Assembly (NCBI GenBank): GCA_030950765.1
Contig: JAUZQX010000182.1
Location: 1-11,420 of the forward strand
Direction of reading: 5' to 3'
Origin: Ghiorsea sp.
GTDB taxonomy: Bacteria > Pseudomonadota > Zetaproteobacteria > Mariprofundales > Mariprofundaceae
DNA: 11,420 nt
A program made the translations under genes and the position numbers. The notes under the pieces are model-generated. The model had not been told where the DNA came from. It made no database searches and worked only from the letters and a program-made list of their open reading frames with translations. Positions 1 to 7,035 of the stretch are shown here, piece by piece (positions within the stretch are counted from its first letter, which is position 1; every line of letters begins with the position of its first letter).

Positions 1-5
1 CTCAT
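1..5 (-). CDS. Start codon of a further downstream gene (possibly ispF), cut by the window edge
   Basis: An ATG on the minus strand (positions 5-3) overlaps the TGA stop of ispD in an ATGA arrangement. A strong Shine-Dalgarno sequence, AAGGGG (minus strand, positions 18-13), sits 7 bases upstream of it. That combination is good evidence that a further translated gene begins here. Only the first five bases are inside the window, so the product cannot be read. In many bacteria ispD is followed directly by ispF (2-C-methyl-D-erythritol 2,4-cyclodiphosphate synthase) or fused to it, so ispF is the natural guess. This is inference from gene order only. Confidence 0.5.
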
Positions 6-691
6 GAATCAACCCCTTTGATGTAGTCTTGCAGCCACAACATGTCTTGTGGCGTGGTCACTTTTCGATTGTTCACATCACCTTGGCTGATATACACATC
101 AAATCCAGCCGCTTCGAGCACGGATGCATCATCAGTATGCAAATGAAGCCGCTCTTTTTCTTGTGCCAATGCTGACACAAACCAGTCACGCCTTGCCACT
201 TGCGGGGTCTGCACAGCCATTAACGAACTTCTATCAGGAGTTTCCAACACTTTGCCATCTGTATTGATGCGTTTAATCGTATCATGCACAGCTAAGCCTG
301 GCACTGCTGCACCATGAACCTCAGCGACATCCAACACATCTTTTAAGAGTGCCTTGGAAGGCAATGCACGCGCTGCATCATGTACGGCCACCATATCAAT
401 ATCAGCTGGAAGTGCAGCAAGGCCTTTTTGCATTGATATCGAGCGTTCTGCACCACCTTCAACAGGTGGTAACAAGTCAAAATTCCACGCCTGCCCTGCC
501 ACAGCATCGTGATACCACAAATCTCTGCTCCCAATCACAGGCTGCACCACAGCAATCCGAGGCTCTTGATTTAAACTATTGAGTGTATGTAAAATTAAAG
601 GTTTGCTAGCAACTTCCAGATATTGTTTGGGAATTGAACTACCAAATCGTTTACCACTTCCTGCCGAGAGTAATAATACGCCAACTTTCAT
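2..691 (-). CDS. ispD: 2-C-methyl-D-erythritol 4-phosphate cytidylyltransferase
   Basis: This cytoplasmic enzyme of the MEP isoprenoid pathway joins MEP and CTP to give CDP-methylerythritol. The 229-residue product has the normal length for the family (E. coli about 236). The nucleotide-binding loop LSAGSGKRFG is at residues 8-17, followed by PKQ (21-23, with the expected catalytic lysine K22 and R15). Further family motifs are GGAERSIS (79-86), VHDAAR (103-108), HDTIK (136-140), R154 before TPQ (162-164), TDDAS (186-190), and NNRKVTTPQD (207-216) with K210. One small oddity is that VHDAAR is followed by Ala-Leu where the family usually has Pro. The ATG start is supported by GAAGGA 9 bases upstream. 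The gene lies 28 bases after pyrF and overlaps the next gene by ATGA, so it is probably co-transcribed with both. The identification is secure. Confidence 0.95.
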   Translation of the reverse strand: MKVGVLLLSAGSGKRFGSSIPKQYLEVASKPLILHTLNSLNQEPRIAVVQPVIGSRDLWYHDAVAGQAWNFDLLPPVEGGAERSISMQKGLAALPADIDMVAVHDAARALPSKALLKDVLDVAEVHGAAVPGLAVHDTIKRINTDGKVLETPDRSSLMAVQTPQVARRDWFVSALAQEKERLHLHTDDASVLEAAGFDVYISQGDVNNRKVTTPQDMLWLQDYIKGVDS

Positions 692-720
692 GCGCCATTA
701 TCCTTCAAACTATTATTCAT
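688..720 (-). other. Ten-codon micro-ORF bridging pyrF and ispD (speculative)
   Basis: The minus-strand ATG at 720-718 overlaps the pyrF TGA as ATGA and opens a reading frame MNNSLKDNGA. Its own TGA (690-688) overlaps the ispD ATG, again as ATGA. A purine-rich stretch GGAAGAAG lies about 10 bases before the micro-ORF start. If translated, it would carry ribosomes from the pyrF stop to the ispD start. However, ispD has its own Shine-Dalgarno sequence, and frames this short arise often by chance. It is recorded as a visible arrangement rather than a proven gene. Confidence 0.15.
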
Positions 721-1394
721 CAAATATTGGCTTCTTCCATCATAGATGCCGCTTCTTTTGCTGCATTTTTAGGGCTATCCGCTTGCAAAATAGGGCGACC
801 AATCACCAAATAATCTGAGCCATTCTCCACTGCCATTTTGGGGTCAGCAATACGTTTTTGGTCTTGTGTATCCTGATTACCCCAGCGAATACCAGGGGTG
901 ACTGTGATAAAATCTTTGCCACATACTTTTTTGATTTGAGCAGCTTCATGTACACTACACACCACACCATCTAGCCCTGCATCTTTAGCCAGTTTGGCGC
1001 GCTCCAAAGCCACTTTGAGCGCTTGCTCCTTAGGCATGGTATCACTGGTGAGCACGGTAACCGCAATCAATAACATATCAGGAAATGCTTTAGCCGCTTT
1101 ACTTGCTGCTTCTAGCATAGGTTGACCACCACCTGCATGTACATTCACCATTTGTACGCCCAAGCTACCCGCACTCTCAATCGCTTGTGCCACAGTGTTG
1201 GGAATATCGTGAAATTTCAGGTCTAAAAATACTTTGTGTGTTTTTGTTAAATCCGAAATCAAACTTGGGCCTTCTGCGACAAACAAACGCAAGCCTACTT
1301 TTAGCCAACCCACGCTATCCGCCAAAGTATCGCGCATAGTTAAAGCTTCGGCTTTATTATTTACATCCAAAGCCACCATGATTTTATTGTGCAT
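720..1394 (-). CDS. pyrF: Orotidine 5'-phosphate decarboxylase
   Basis: This enzyme catalyses the last step of de novo UMP synthesis, decarboxylating OMP to UMP in the cytoplasm. From the ATG at 1394 the product is 224 residues. Family signatures are VALDV (7-11, D10), LKVGLRLF (31-38, K32), the catalytic DLKFHDI motif (58-64, the D-x-K-x-x-D triad D58/K60/D63), NVHAGGG (84-90), TPGIR (166-170, phosphate loop) and IGRPI (198-202). Start choice: a TTG codon at 1409 would add five residues (MGKNS). I prefer the ATG at 1394 because it has GGGGA 8 bases upstream and gives the usual short N-terminus before the KIMVALD strand. A later ATG at 1379 would remove part of that strand. The gene overlaps the end of lapB by 11 bases. 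The lapA-lapB-pyrF order is also found in E. coli. Confidence 0.95.
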   Translation of the reverse strand: MHNKIMVALDVNNKAEALTMRDTLADSVGWLKVGLRLFVAEGPSLISDLTKTHKVFLDLKFHDIPNTVAQAIESAGSLGVQMVNVHAGGGQPMLEAASKAAKAFPDMLLIAVTVLTSDTMPKEQALKVALERAKLAKDAGLDGVVCSVHEAAQIKKVCGKDFITVTPGIRWGNQDTQDQKRIADPKMAVENGSDYLVIGRPILQADSPKNAAKEAASMMEEANI

Positions 1395-2562
1395 GCTGTT
1401 CTTCCCCAAAAGTATGAGCGCCTTTTAATGGTTCCATTGTGCCCCAATGATGGCATTTTGGGCAATGCCAACGCATATCATGTACTTGTACACCACATTG
1501 TTTACAAGCAAACATTTTACTCAATATCCGCCATTCTTTTGCCTGTTTATGCAAGTTATCTGAGCCATCTTGCAATGCCATTAAGCGCAGTTCATGGCGC
1601 AAACTTAAGTTTTTCAAATCCAGTGTTTTTTGCAGGTCTTCTGCTTGTGGTAAACCTACAAGTTTGGCAGTTTCTTCCACCCAAGCTACACCCAGTTCAA
1701 TGTTTTTATTGTTTTGCCAGTAAGTCAGCAAAAAAGGCTTCGCATATTGTTCATAAAACTTCACATGCTGTAATAAAATTTTAGGTAATAACACATGATG
1801 TTCTTCTTTTACATCCGTTAAAAAATGTTTTGTTTGTTCAACAGCTCTAGCAAAGTTTTCTTCCATGATAAACAACTCAATACGTAATAAGTGAGCATGT
1901 GAACATGCTGCAGAAAGCTTCAGTGCCTCATCCAATAATGCTTCCGCCAAAGTAACATCTTGTTTCTCCAAAGCATCTTTCGCCATTTCTGCTTTGAGGT
2001 ATGCCCGGTGTTCATGCGCGGATTGGTTTTCCACTTGTTCCAAACGGCTAACCAACCACTCTGCCTCATCCCATTCATTGCTTTGTTCCCGAATGCGTAA
2101 ACAAGCATTCAGTGATTCAATATGATCTGGTTGTATTGCCAATGCTTTGGCATAATGTTTAAGTGCCCTGTCCAACAGACCGCCAGCTTGGAAGTCTCGC
2201 CCAAGTGATACATAAGCTTGAAATTGAAACTCTAAAGAAACTTCAGGTCTCGCCAATAAATTTTGGTGAATGCGTACTGCACGTCCATACTCACCTTGGG
2301 TGCGGAACATTTCGCCCAATGCCATATAAACTTCAGCCGATTCAGAACGGATTTTGGCAACTTGCACCATTTCTTGTAATGCTTGATCGGGTTTGTCGGA
2401 AAGCAAATAGTTGATGCCGCGTAACAGTGGCGTAACACGAGTATCTTCAGGTTCATGCTCTAAACCAGCATCAGAAAAATCAATATCTTCTCTTTTTTTC
2501 CATAACAGCGCCGCTGCAACCAGCACAGCAACAGCAATAACGACCAATAAAAAACTGTTCAT
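1384..2562 (-). CDS. lapB: LPS assembly regulator LapB (YciM), TPR protein with C-terminal rubredoxin-type zinc site
   Basis: In E. coli LapB is an inner-membrane-anchored protein that delivers LpxC to the FtsH protease and so limits lipopolysaccharide synthesis. The 392-residue product matches the family in length and layout. It has an N-terminal membrane anchor (residues 2-20, hydrophobic, followed by WKKRE), with the rest expected in the cytoplasm. An array of TPR helices runs through roughly residues 44-330, with recognisable repeats around 77-105, 115-145 and 150-175. A C-terminal metal site has two CxxC pairs, C353/C356 (CKQC) and C367/C370 (CPKC). The start overlaps the lapA stop by ATGA and has no strong Shine-Dalgarno sequence, so translation is probably coupled to lapA. 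The 3' end overlaps pyrF. The family call is firm, and the regulatory role is inferred from E. coli. Confidence 0.93.
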   Translation of the reverse strand: MNSFLLVVIAVAVLVAAALLWKKREDIDFSDAGLEHEPEDTRVTPLLRGINYLLSDKPDQALQEMVQVAKIRSESAEVYMALGEMFRTQGEYGRAVRIHQNLLARPEVSLEFQFQAYVSLGRDFQAGGLLDRALKHYAKALAIQPDHIESLNACLRIREQSNEWDEAEWLVSRLEQVENQSAHEHRAYLKAEMAKDALEKQDVTLAEALLDEALKLSAACSHAHLLRIELFIMEENFARAVEQTKHFLTDVKEEHHVLLPKILLQHVKFYEQYAKPFLLTYWQNNKNIELGVAWVEETAKLVGLPQAEDLQKTLDLKNLSLRHELRLMALQDGSDNLHKQAKEWRILSKMFACKQCGVQVHDMRWHCPKCHHWGTMEPLKGAHTFGEEQHAQ

Positions 2563-2852
2563 AGGTCATCTTGCAAAGGGATATTGCGTAAATTCTCAAC
2601 CTCTTGATGTAATAAAGCATTCTCTTTGCGAAGGTAGTTAATTTCTTTTTTATGTTTGCGACGAGAGAAGCTAAGCGCAAGCAGTCCGCCTGAAAAGCCC
2701 AATAAAAAGGTAATGACGACAGGTAAGAACAAGGGTACTTCTTCAGATTTAAAGCCTAAAAAAGACAAGTGGACAGGCATCATGTTTTCTAAAGCAAAGG
2801 TAACCGCAAAGAGTGCAAGACCAATGCTCACACTGATATTAATCCAGTTCAT
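2559..2852 (-). CDS. lapA: LapA (YciS, DUF1049), small inner-membrane partner of LapB
   Basis: This 97-residue membrane protein belongs to the LapA/DUF1049 family, which is encoded next to LapB and linked in E. coli to lipopolysaccharide assembly control. Two hydrophobic helices are visible, at about residues 5-20 and 40-63, with the family-typical stretch ENMMPVHLSFLGF (22-34) between them. A basic SRRKHKKE segment (67-74) follows, and then a short C-terminal helix likely to form a coiled coil (75-90). Two helices with the basic stretch after the second suggest that both ends face the cytoplasm. The start has a purine-rich AAGAGAAGAG five bases upstream. The gene begins 26 bases after the ihfB stop and overlaps lapB by ATGA. 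Confidence 0.9.
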   Translation of the reverse strand: MNWINISVSIGLALFAVTFALENMMPVHLSFLGFKSEEVPLFLPVVITFLLGFSGGLLALSFSRRKHKKEINYLRKENALLHQEVENLRNIPLQDDL

Positions 2853-2878
2853 ATCAACTCTTCTCTTGAAAAAACAAA

Positions 2879-3160
2879 CTACTTATGATCCACCCGTTCC
2901 CTTAATTCCTTACCTGGTTTAAAGTGAGGTACGGATTTTGCGGGTACAAATACAGACTCTCCAGTTTTGGGGTTGCGACCTGTGCGTGATTCACGGTTTT
3001 TGATGCTAAAACTTCCAAAACCACGAAGCTCAACACGCCCACCGCTTGCTAGCTCCTCAGAAATCGCAGAAAAAACAGTGCTCACTACAACTTCCGCTTC
3101 TCGACGCGTAATATCGTGATTAGCGGCGGATACCGCATCAATAAGTTCAGATTTTGTCAT
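2879..3160 (-). CDS. ihfB: Integration host factor subunit beta
   Basis: This is the beta subunit of the IHF heterodimer, a sequence-specific DNA-bending nucleoid protein. At 93 residues it has the standard length. The N-terminus MTKSELIDAV matches IHF beta rather than HU or IHF alpha. The beta-arm region includes RVELRGFGSFS (42-52) and RTGRNPKTGE (59-68), with the proline that intercalates into DNA within RNPKTG. The protein ends with VPHFKPGKELRERV. GGGAG lies six bases before the ATG. Its position directly after rpsA is conserved in gammaproteobacteria. The 88-base gap upstream holds a possible promoter, so ihfB may have its own transcript besides read-through from rpsA. The alpha-subunit gene is not in this window. 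Confidence 0.96.
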   Translation of the reverse strand: MTKSELIDAVSAANHDITRREAEVVVSTVFSAISEELASGGRVELRGFGSFSIKNRESRTGRNPKTGESVFVPAKSVPHFKPGKELRERVDHK

Positions 3161-3196
3161 GCTCTACTCCCTATTCCAACCCATACATTTAAAAAT

Positions 3197-3227
3197 ATTA
3201 TAAGGTTAAAGTAAACGACCCCATCAA
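3197..3227 (-). promoter_or_regulatory. Possible sigma70-type promoter for ihfB-lapAB-pyrF-ispD
   Basis: In the rpsA-ihfB gap the minus strand carries a perfect TATAAT (positions 3202-3197). A TTGATG lies upstream (3227-3222) with a 19-base spacer, which is slightly long. The gap is AT-rich and leaves about 36 bases of leader before the ihfB ATG. The -10 element is convincing on its own, but the -35 element and spacing are weak. I see no hairpin terminator for rpsA in the gap, so read-through is also expected. Confidence 0.4.
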
Positions 3228-3248
3228 AAAACGCAACTAAGTACGGGT

Positions 3249-4997
3249 TTATTGTTTATCCAAAAACTTCCGCTGCAGCTCAAGTGCCAATGCCGATGGT
3301 GCACTTTCTTGTTGCACTTGTTTGGCATAATGTTTAATCGAATCACGTTCTTCATCACGCAACAATTGACGCACAGAAAGCTCAACACGTTGACGACGAC
3401 GGTCTACATTTATGACCTTTGCTTCAACATCATCACCCACAGCCAATGAGCCCTGCTCCCTCGGCATTTCCCGCTGTGCCAAACGTGCTACGATACCATC
3501 CGCAACCTCAATCAAATAAGCATTCGGCAATACTTCGACAACCTTACCGTTCACTGCCGTACCTTTCTTAGCGCCATTGATAAATGTATCAAAAGGATTC
3601 TCAGTGAGCTGTTTAACACCCAAAGCAATGCGACCACGTTCGACATCAACACCAATCACTGCACATTCAACTTCTTGACCTTTTTGGTAGTCTTGAATGG
3701 CTTCATCACCTTGTTTGTCCCAAGATATATTGCCAATATGTACCAAACCGTCCAACTCATCGGTAAGACCTACAAAAAAGCCAAAGTCTGAGATATTTTT
3801 GATTTTACCTGTGATTTTCGAACCTGCTGGGTGCTCTGCCATCCATACTTGCCAAGGGTTATCACTGACTGCTTTTAAACTTAAACGCAAACGTCTTTCT
3901 TCTGCATCAAAGTCAATCACAGCAACATCTACCACGTCACCTTCAGACAATACTTTTGCAGGCTCAACATCTTTACGCGTCCAGCTCATTTCCGAGCGAT
4001 GAATCAAACCATCCACGCCAGGTTCTAGTTCAACAATAGCGCCTGCTTTGATAAGTTTACGTACAGTACCCGTAACCTGCATGCCACTTTCATAAGTTTC
4101 AGATACTTTCGTCCATGGATCTTCAATCAAGTTTTTCGTTGAAATTGAAACTTTAGCCGCGTCAGCATCCAACTTAATAATTTCTGCGGTAATACCCTGA
4201 CCTACACTTAACATTTCAGCAGGGTTATTGATATGTTTCCAAGCAATATCTGAAACATGCAAAAGCGCATCAAGACCGCCAAGATCAACAAACGCACCAA
4301 AATTTGTTAAACGTTTTACCGTACCTGTAACTTTACTGCCCAACTCATGACTGGCAAAAAACGCTTCACGCAACACTGCTTCTTGTTCGGCTAAAGGTTG
4401 TTTGCGTGAAACCACTACATTTTCAGGGCGGTGTTGCACCTCAATAATTGCAAAATCAAATGTTTGGTTTAACAATTCACCAGCATTTACAAAACCTGTA
4501 TCCGCTTCAGAACGCGGCAGAAATGCTTCTAAACCACCCAAATCAACCCGGAAACCACCTTTAACTTCTTTGCTTACTTGCCCAGAGACTGTTTCGCCTG
4601 CCTCTTTGGCTGCAACCACCACATCCATCAATTTACGACGTTTGGCTTGTAAAACAGACAGCTCAACACCCAAACGACCCTTACCCACCATTAACGCAGA
4701 TATTTCAGCACCAATGCTTGGTACATCTTCGCCAATCGAAGCAAACTCAGCCAACTTAATCACACCCTCGCTATTACCTTTCAGGTCAACGGTTACCACC
4801 TCAGCATCAATGGCCACAACAACACCCGTCACATATTCGCCACGCGAAAGCTTGGGTTGTTCTTCTAGCGAAGCTTCAAAAAGGGCTGCAAACGATTCTT
4901 CTTCGTTAACAACAGCCTCTGTTGGCTCGGTTGGTTGAACTTTTTGTTCAATAGTATCATCAGGTTTGGCTTCAGTGTTCATGTTTAACTCACTCAT
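3249..4997 (-). CDS. rpsA: 30S ribosomal protein S1, six S1 domains
   Basis: S1 binds mRNA on the 30S subunit and promotes initiation on leaders with weak Shine-Dalgarno sequences. The 582-residue product is longer than E. coli S1 (557). Six S1/OB repeats are visible at roughly 53-116, 134-199, 220-289, 305-375, 392-463 and 479-544. Domains 3 to 5 carry the clearest repeat pattern, for example TNFGAFVDLGGLDALLHVSDIAW at 231-253. The usual proteobacterial N-terminus (ESFAALFEASL, residues 34-44) is preceded by about 33 extra acidic, low-complexity residues. Two starts are possible: the ATG at 4997, which overlaps the cmk stop as ATGA, and the ATG at 4982. I keep the first because of the overlap. 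The leader before it is A/T-rich, and its only GAAGAAAG lies about 13 bases away, which fits the known Shine-Dalgarno-poor, S1-autoregulated start of E. coli rpsA. The C-terminus beyond domain 6 is short. Confidence 0.96.
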   Translation of the reverse strand: MSELNMNTEAKPDDTIEQKVQPTEPTEAVVNEEESFAALFEASLEEQPKLSRGEYVTGVVVAIDAEVVTVDLKGNSEGVIKLAEFASIGEDVPSIGAEISALMVGKGRLGVELSVLQAKRRKLMDVVVAAKEAGETVSGQVSKEVKGGFRVDLGGLEAFLPRSEADTGFVNAGELLNQTFDFAIIEVQHRPENVVVSRKQPLAEQEAVLREAFFASHELGSKVTGTVKRLTNFGAFVDLGGLDALLHVSDIAWKHINNPAEMLSVGQGITAEIIKLDADAAKVSISTKNLIEDPWTKVSETYESGMQVTGTVRKLIKAGAIVELEPGVDGLIHRSEMSWTRKDVEPAKVLSEGDVVDVAVIDFDAEERRLRLSLKAVSDNPWQVWMAEHPAGSKITGKIKNISDFGFFVGLTDELDGLVHIGNISWDKQGDEAIQDYQKGQEVECAVIGVDVERGRIALGVKQLTENPFDTFINGAKKGTAVNGKVVEVLPNAYLIEVADGIVARLAQREMPREQGSLAVGDDVEAKVINVDRRRQRVELSVRQLLRDEERDSIKHYAKQVQQESAPSALALELQRKFLDKQ

Positions 4998-5698
4998 TTT
5001 TTATTAATCAACTTTCTTCGTTCTAAAACATTTAATATTCTATCAACAACATCATCCATCGCCATGGTTGTTGAATCGATATGAATGGCATCCACCGCTT
5101 TTTCCAATGGTGCACAATCCCTATCCATATCCCGCTCATCACGTTCTCTTAACTCAGCGGCAATACGCTCCAAATCAGCATCTTCACCCTTGGCTTTAAG
5201 CTGACTCCAACGTCTTCTTGCCCGCTCACGCTGAGATGCAGTCAAATAAAACTTTGCTTGCGCATCAGGTAAAACTACAGTCCCAATATCACGCCCATCC
5301 ATCACGCAACCCAACTTGGCAATATCTTGCTGCACATCCAATAATGCCGCACGAACCTGTGGCATGGCAGCCACTTGAGACGCTCGAGCGCCTGCATTCT
5401 CATCACGAAGCTGCGAAGTGCAATCCTTTTCAGCATCAGCCTCTTTTAAGAAGATACCTTCAGCCTTCCAAACCATAGAAGTTATCGCAGCATCAAGCAT
5501 GGATAACACTGCACTTTCATCATCCAGCGACACACCTTTTTCTTCAGCGCACCAGCCCACGTAACGGTATAAAAGCCCTGTATCCAACACGGGCAAATCC
5601 AATTCTCCACCAATCATGGCCGCAATTGTGCCTTTGCCAGAGCCTGATGGCCCATCAATGGCAACCTGCAACCCTTGGCTTACTTGCCAGTCACTCAT
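4994..5698 (-). CDS. cmk: Cytidylate kinase
   Basis: This kinase phosphorylates CMP and dCMP with ATP, recycling pyrimidine nucleotides from RNA turnover and lipid synthesis. The product is 234 residues, against about 227 in E. coli. The P-loop GPSGSGKGT is at 16-24, and LDTGLLYR (38-45) corresponds to the family LDTGxxYR. The CMP-binding insert extends to about residue 105, and RDENAGARASQVA at 98-110 corresponds to the usual R-x-E-x-v-G-x-x-A-S region. DGRDIGT is at 134-140, and the lid motif RDERDMDRDCAPL is at 186-198. GGGAAG lies about 5 bases before the ATG. The gene overlaps aroA upstream and rpsA downstream by ATGA. The cmk-rpsA pairing is widely conserved in proteobacteria. Confidence 0.96.
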   Translation of the reverse strand: MSDWQVSQGLQVAIDGPSGSGKGTIAAMIGGELDLPVLDTGLLYRYVGWCAEEKGVSLDDESAVLSMLDAAITSMVWKAEGIFLKEADAEKDCTSQLRDENAGARASQVAAMPQVRAALLDVQQDIAKLGCVMDGRDIGTVVLPDAQAKFYLTASQRERARRRWSQLKAKGEDADLERIAAELRERDERDMDRDCAPLEKAVDAIHIDSTTMAMDDVVDRILNVLERRKLINKK

Positions 5699-7035
5699 GT
5701 TTCTTCCCAGCGTACATTCATTCCAATGTTTTGTGCCAAATCAACAAAGCTTGGGAATGATGTCGCAATTGCGGATGCATTTTCAATCCTAATTTCAACA
5801 TCCATTTTTTGTGCCGCCACTGCCATTGCCATCGCAATTCTATGGTCACCATGGGCATTCACCGTAACCCCACCTTTGAGCGTTGGTTTACCATGAATGA
5901 TTGCGCCATCTTCTTTTTCTTCAATATCTGCACCACATGCCAAAAGTGCTGCTACCATGGTTGCAATGCGGTCGGACTCTTTAACGCGCAACTCTTCAGC
6001 CTCATCCAAAATAAATGTGCCTGCTGACAATGCCGCTGCCACAAACAACACCGGAAACTCATCAATAGCATCAGGAATATCTTGTGGATTCACTTTCATG
6101 CCCTGCAAGGTGGTCGACTTCACCCGAATATCTGCCACAGGTTCTGCTCCCACTGTGTTTTCAGCTTCCAAGGTCAAATCCGCCTGCATATCCGCCATCA
6201 CCCTGCGCCAACCATCACGCCTAGGATTGATACCAATACTGTTTAAGACCACATCAGAGCCTTCAACAAGCGATGCGGCAACCGCAAAAAAGGTTGCAGA
6301 TGATGGATCCGCAGGAATTTGCACCACATCTTTGGGTGCAGTTAATTTACCGCATGGTTTTAAGCGTGATGTCAAAGCATCAACCCGTTCAACGGCTTGT
6401 CCAAATAAGGGTAACATACGTTCGGTATGGTCACGAGTTGCTTTGGGCTCAGTTACCGTTGTTTCACCATCAGCAAATAAACCTGCCAATAACACACACG
6501 ATTTCACTTGCGCCGATGCCACAGGGGAAACGAAGTTGATGCCCTTTAGTTTACCGCCGCGAATGGATAACGGCATTTTATTGCCACCTTCACGCCCATC
6601 GACTTTGGCTCCCATCGACCGCACAGGGTCAGCAACCCTTGCCATGGGGCGCGAGTGCAAGGATGCATCACCCACCATTACACTGTGAAAGTCTTGCCCT
6701 GCCAGTATACCTGTGATTAATCGCGCTGCCGTACCTGAATTACCCGCATCCAACACATTTTCAGGTTCTTGCAAACCAAATAAACCCACACCTTCAACGG
6801 TCAACGCTGTTTTTTCATCATTCAGCCATGTCACTTTTGCACCCATAGCTTCAAACATGGTTGCCGTGGCAAAGTTGTCATCGCCAGGTAAAAAACCTTC
6901 AATTTTGGTCAGACCTTCCGCCAGTGCACCCAGCATAATCGAGCGGTGGGACATAGATTTATCACCAGGAACCGTAATATTACCTTGAAGCGGGCCTTTT
7001 GCAGGCCCTGCGATTAATGTGCCGCCGATATTCAT
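5695..7035 (-). CDS. aroA: 3-phosphoshikimate 1-carboxyvinyltransferase (EPSP synthase), class II type
   Basis: This enzyme transfers the enolpyruvyl group of PEP to shikimate 3-phosphate, the penultimate step before chorismate. The 446-residue product shows VPGDKSMSHR (22-31, K26), LDAGNSGTAAR (95-105), SRPMARV (128-134), SAQVK (174-178), RDHTE (201-205), DAIDEFP (322-328, D325 as the likely catalytic Asp), LRVKESDR (349-356, E353) and GDHRIAMA (396-403). GDKS, SAQxK and RxHxE are signatures of class II EPSP synthases, whereas E. coli class I has GSKS and SSQ. The position that is Ala in the well-known PEP-analogue-tolerant CP4 enzyme is Gly here (G101 in GNSGT). AAGGA precedes the ATG by 6-7 bases. 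The gene overlaps tyrA and cmk by ATGA. In pseudomonads tyrA and aroA are fused at this locus, but here they are separate genes. Confidence 0.96.
   Translation of the reverse strand: MNIGGTLIAGPAKGPLQGNITVPGDKSMSHRSIMLGALAEGLTKIEGFLPGDDNFATATMFEAMGAKVTWLNDEKTALTVEGVGLFGLQEPENVLDAGNSGTAARLITGILAGQDFHSVMVGDASLHSRPMARVADPVRSMGAKVDGREGGNKMPLSIRGGKLKGINFVSPVASAQVKSCVLLAGLFADGETTVTEPKATRDHTERMLPLFGQAVERVDALTSRLKPCGKLTAPKDVVQIPADPSSATFFAVAASLVEGSDVVLNSIGINPRRDGWRRVMADMQADLTLEAENTVGAEPVADIRVKSTTLQGMKVNPQDIPDAIDEFPVLFVAAALSAGTFILDEAEELRVKESDRIATMVAALLACGADIEEKEDGAIIHGKPTLKGGVTVNAHGDHRIAMAMAVAAQKMDVEIRIENASAIATSFPSFVDLAQNIGMNVRWEET

Noticed and set aside
3203..3248. Possible terminator after rpsA
   Set aside because: A T-run exists (TTTTTT) but no stable GC-rich stem precedes it, so I do not call a terminator.
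4402..4938. Plus-strand open frame (178 codons) opposite rpsA
   Set aside because: It is antisense to conserved S1 domains. Its Ser/Thr/Pro-rich composition mirrors the codon pattern of rpsA, with no recognisable domain.
5897..6688. Long plus-strand open frame (263 codons) opposite aroA
   Set aside because: It lies entirely antisense to a well-supported aroA, its translation is low-complexity Ser/Ala/Thr-rich as expected of a shadow frame, and no family motif is visible.
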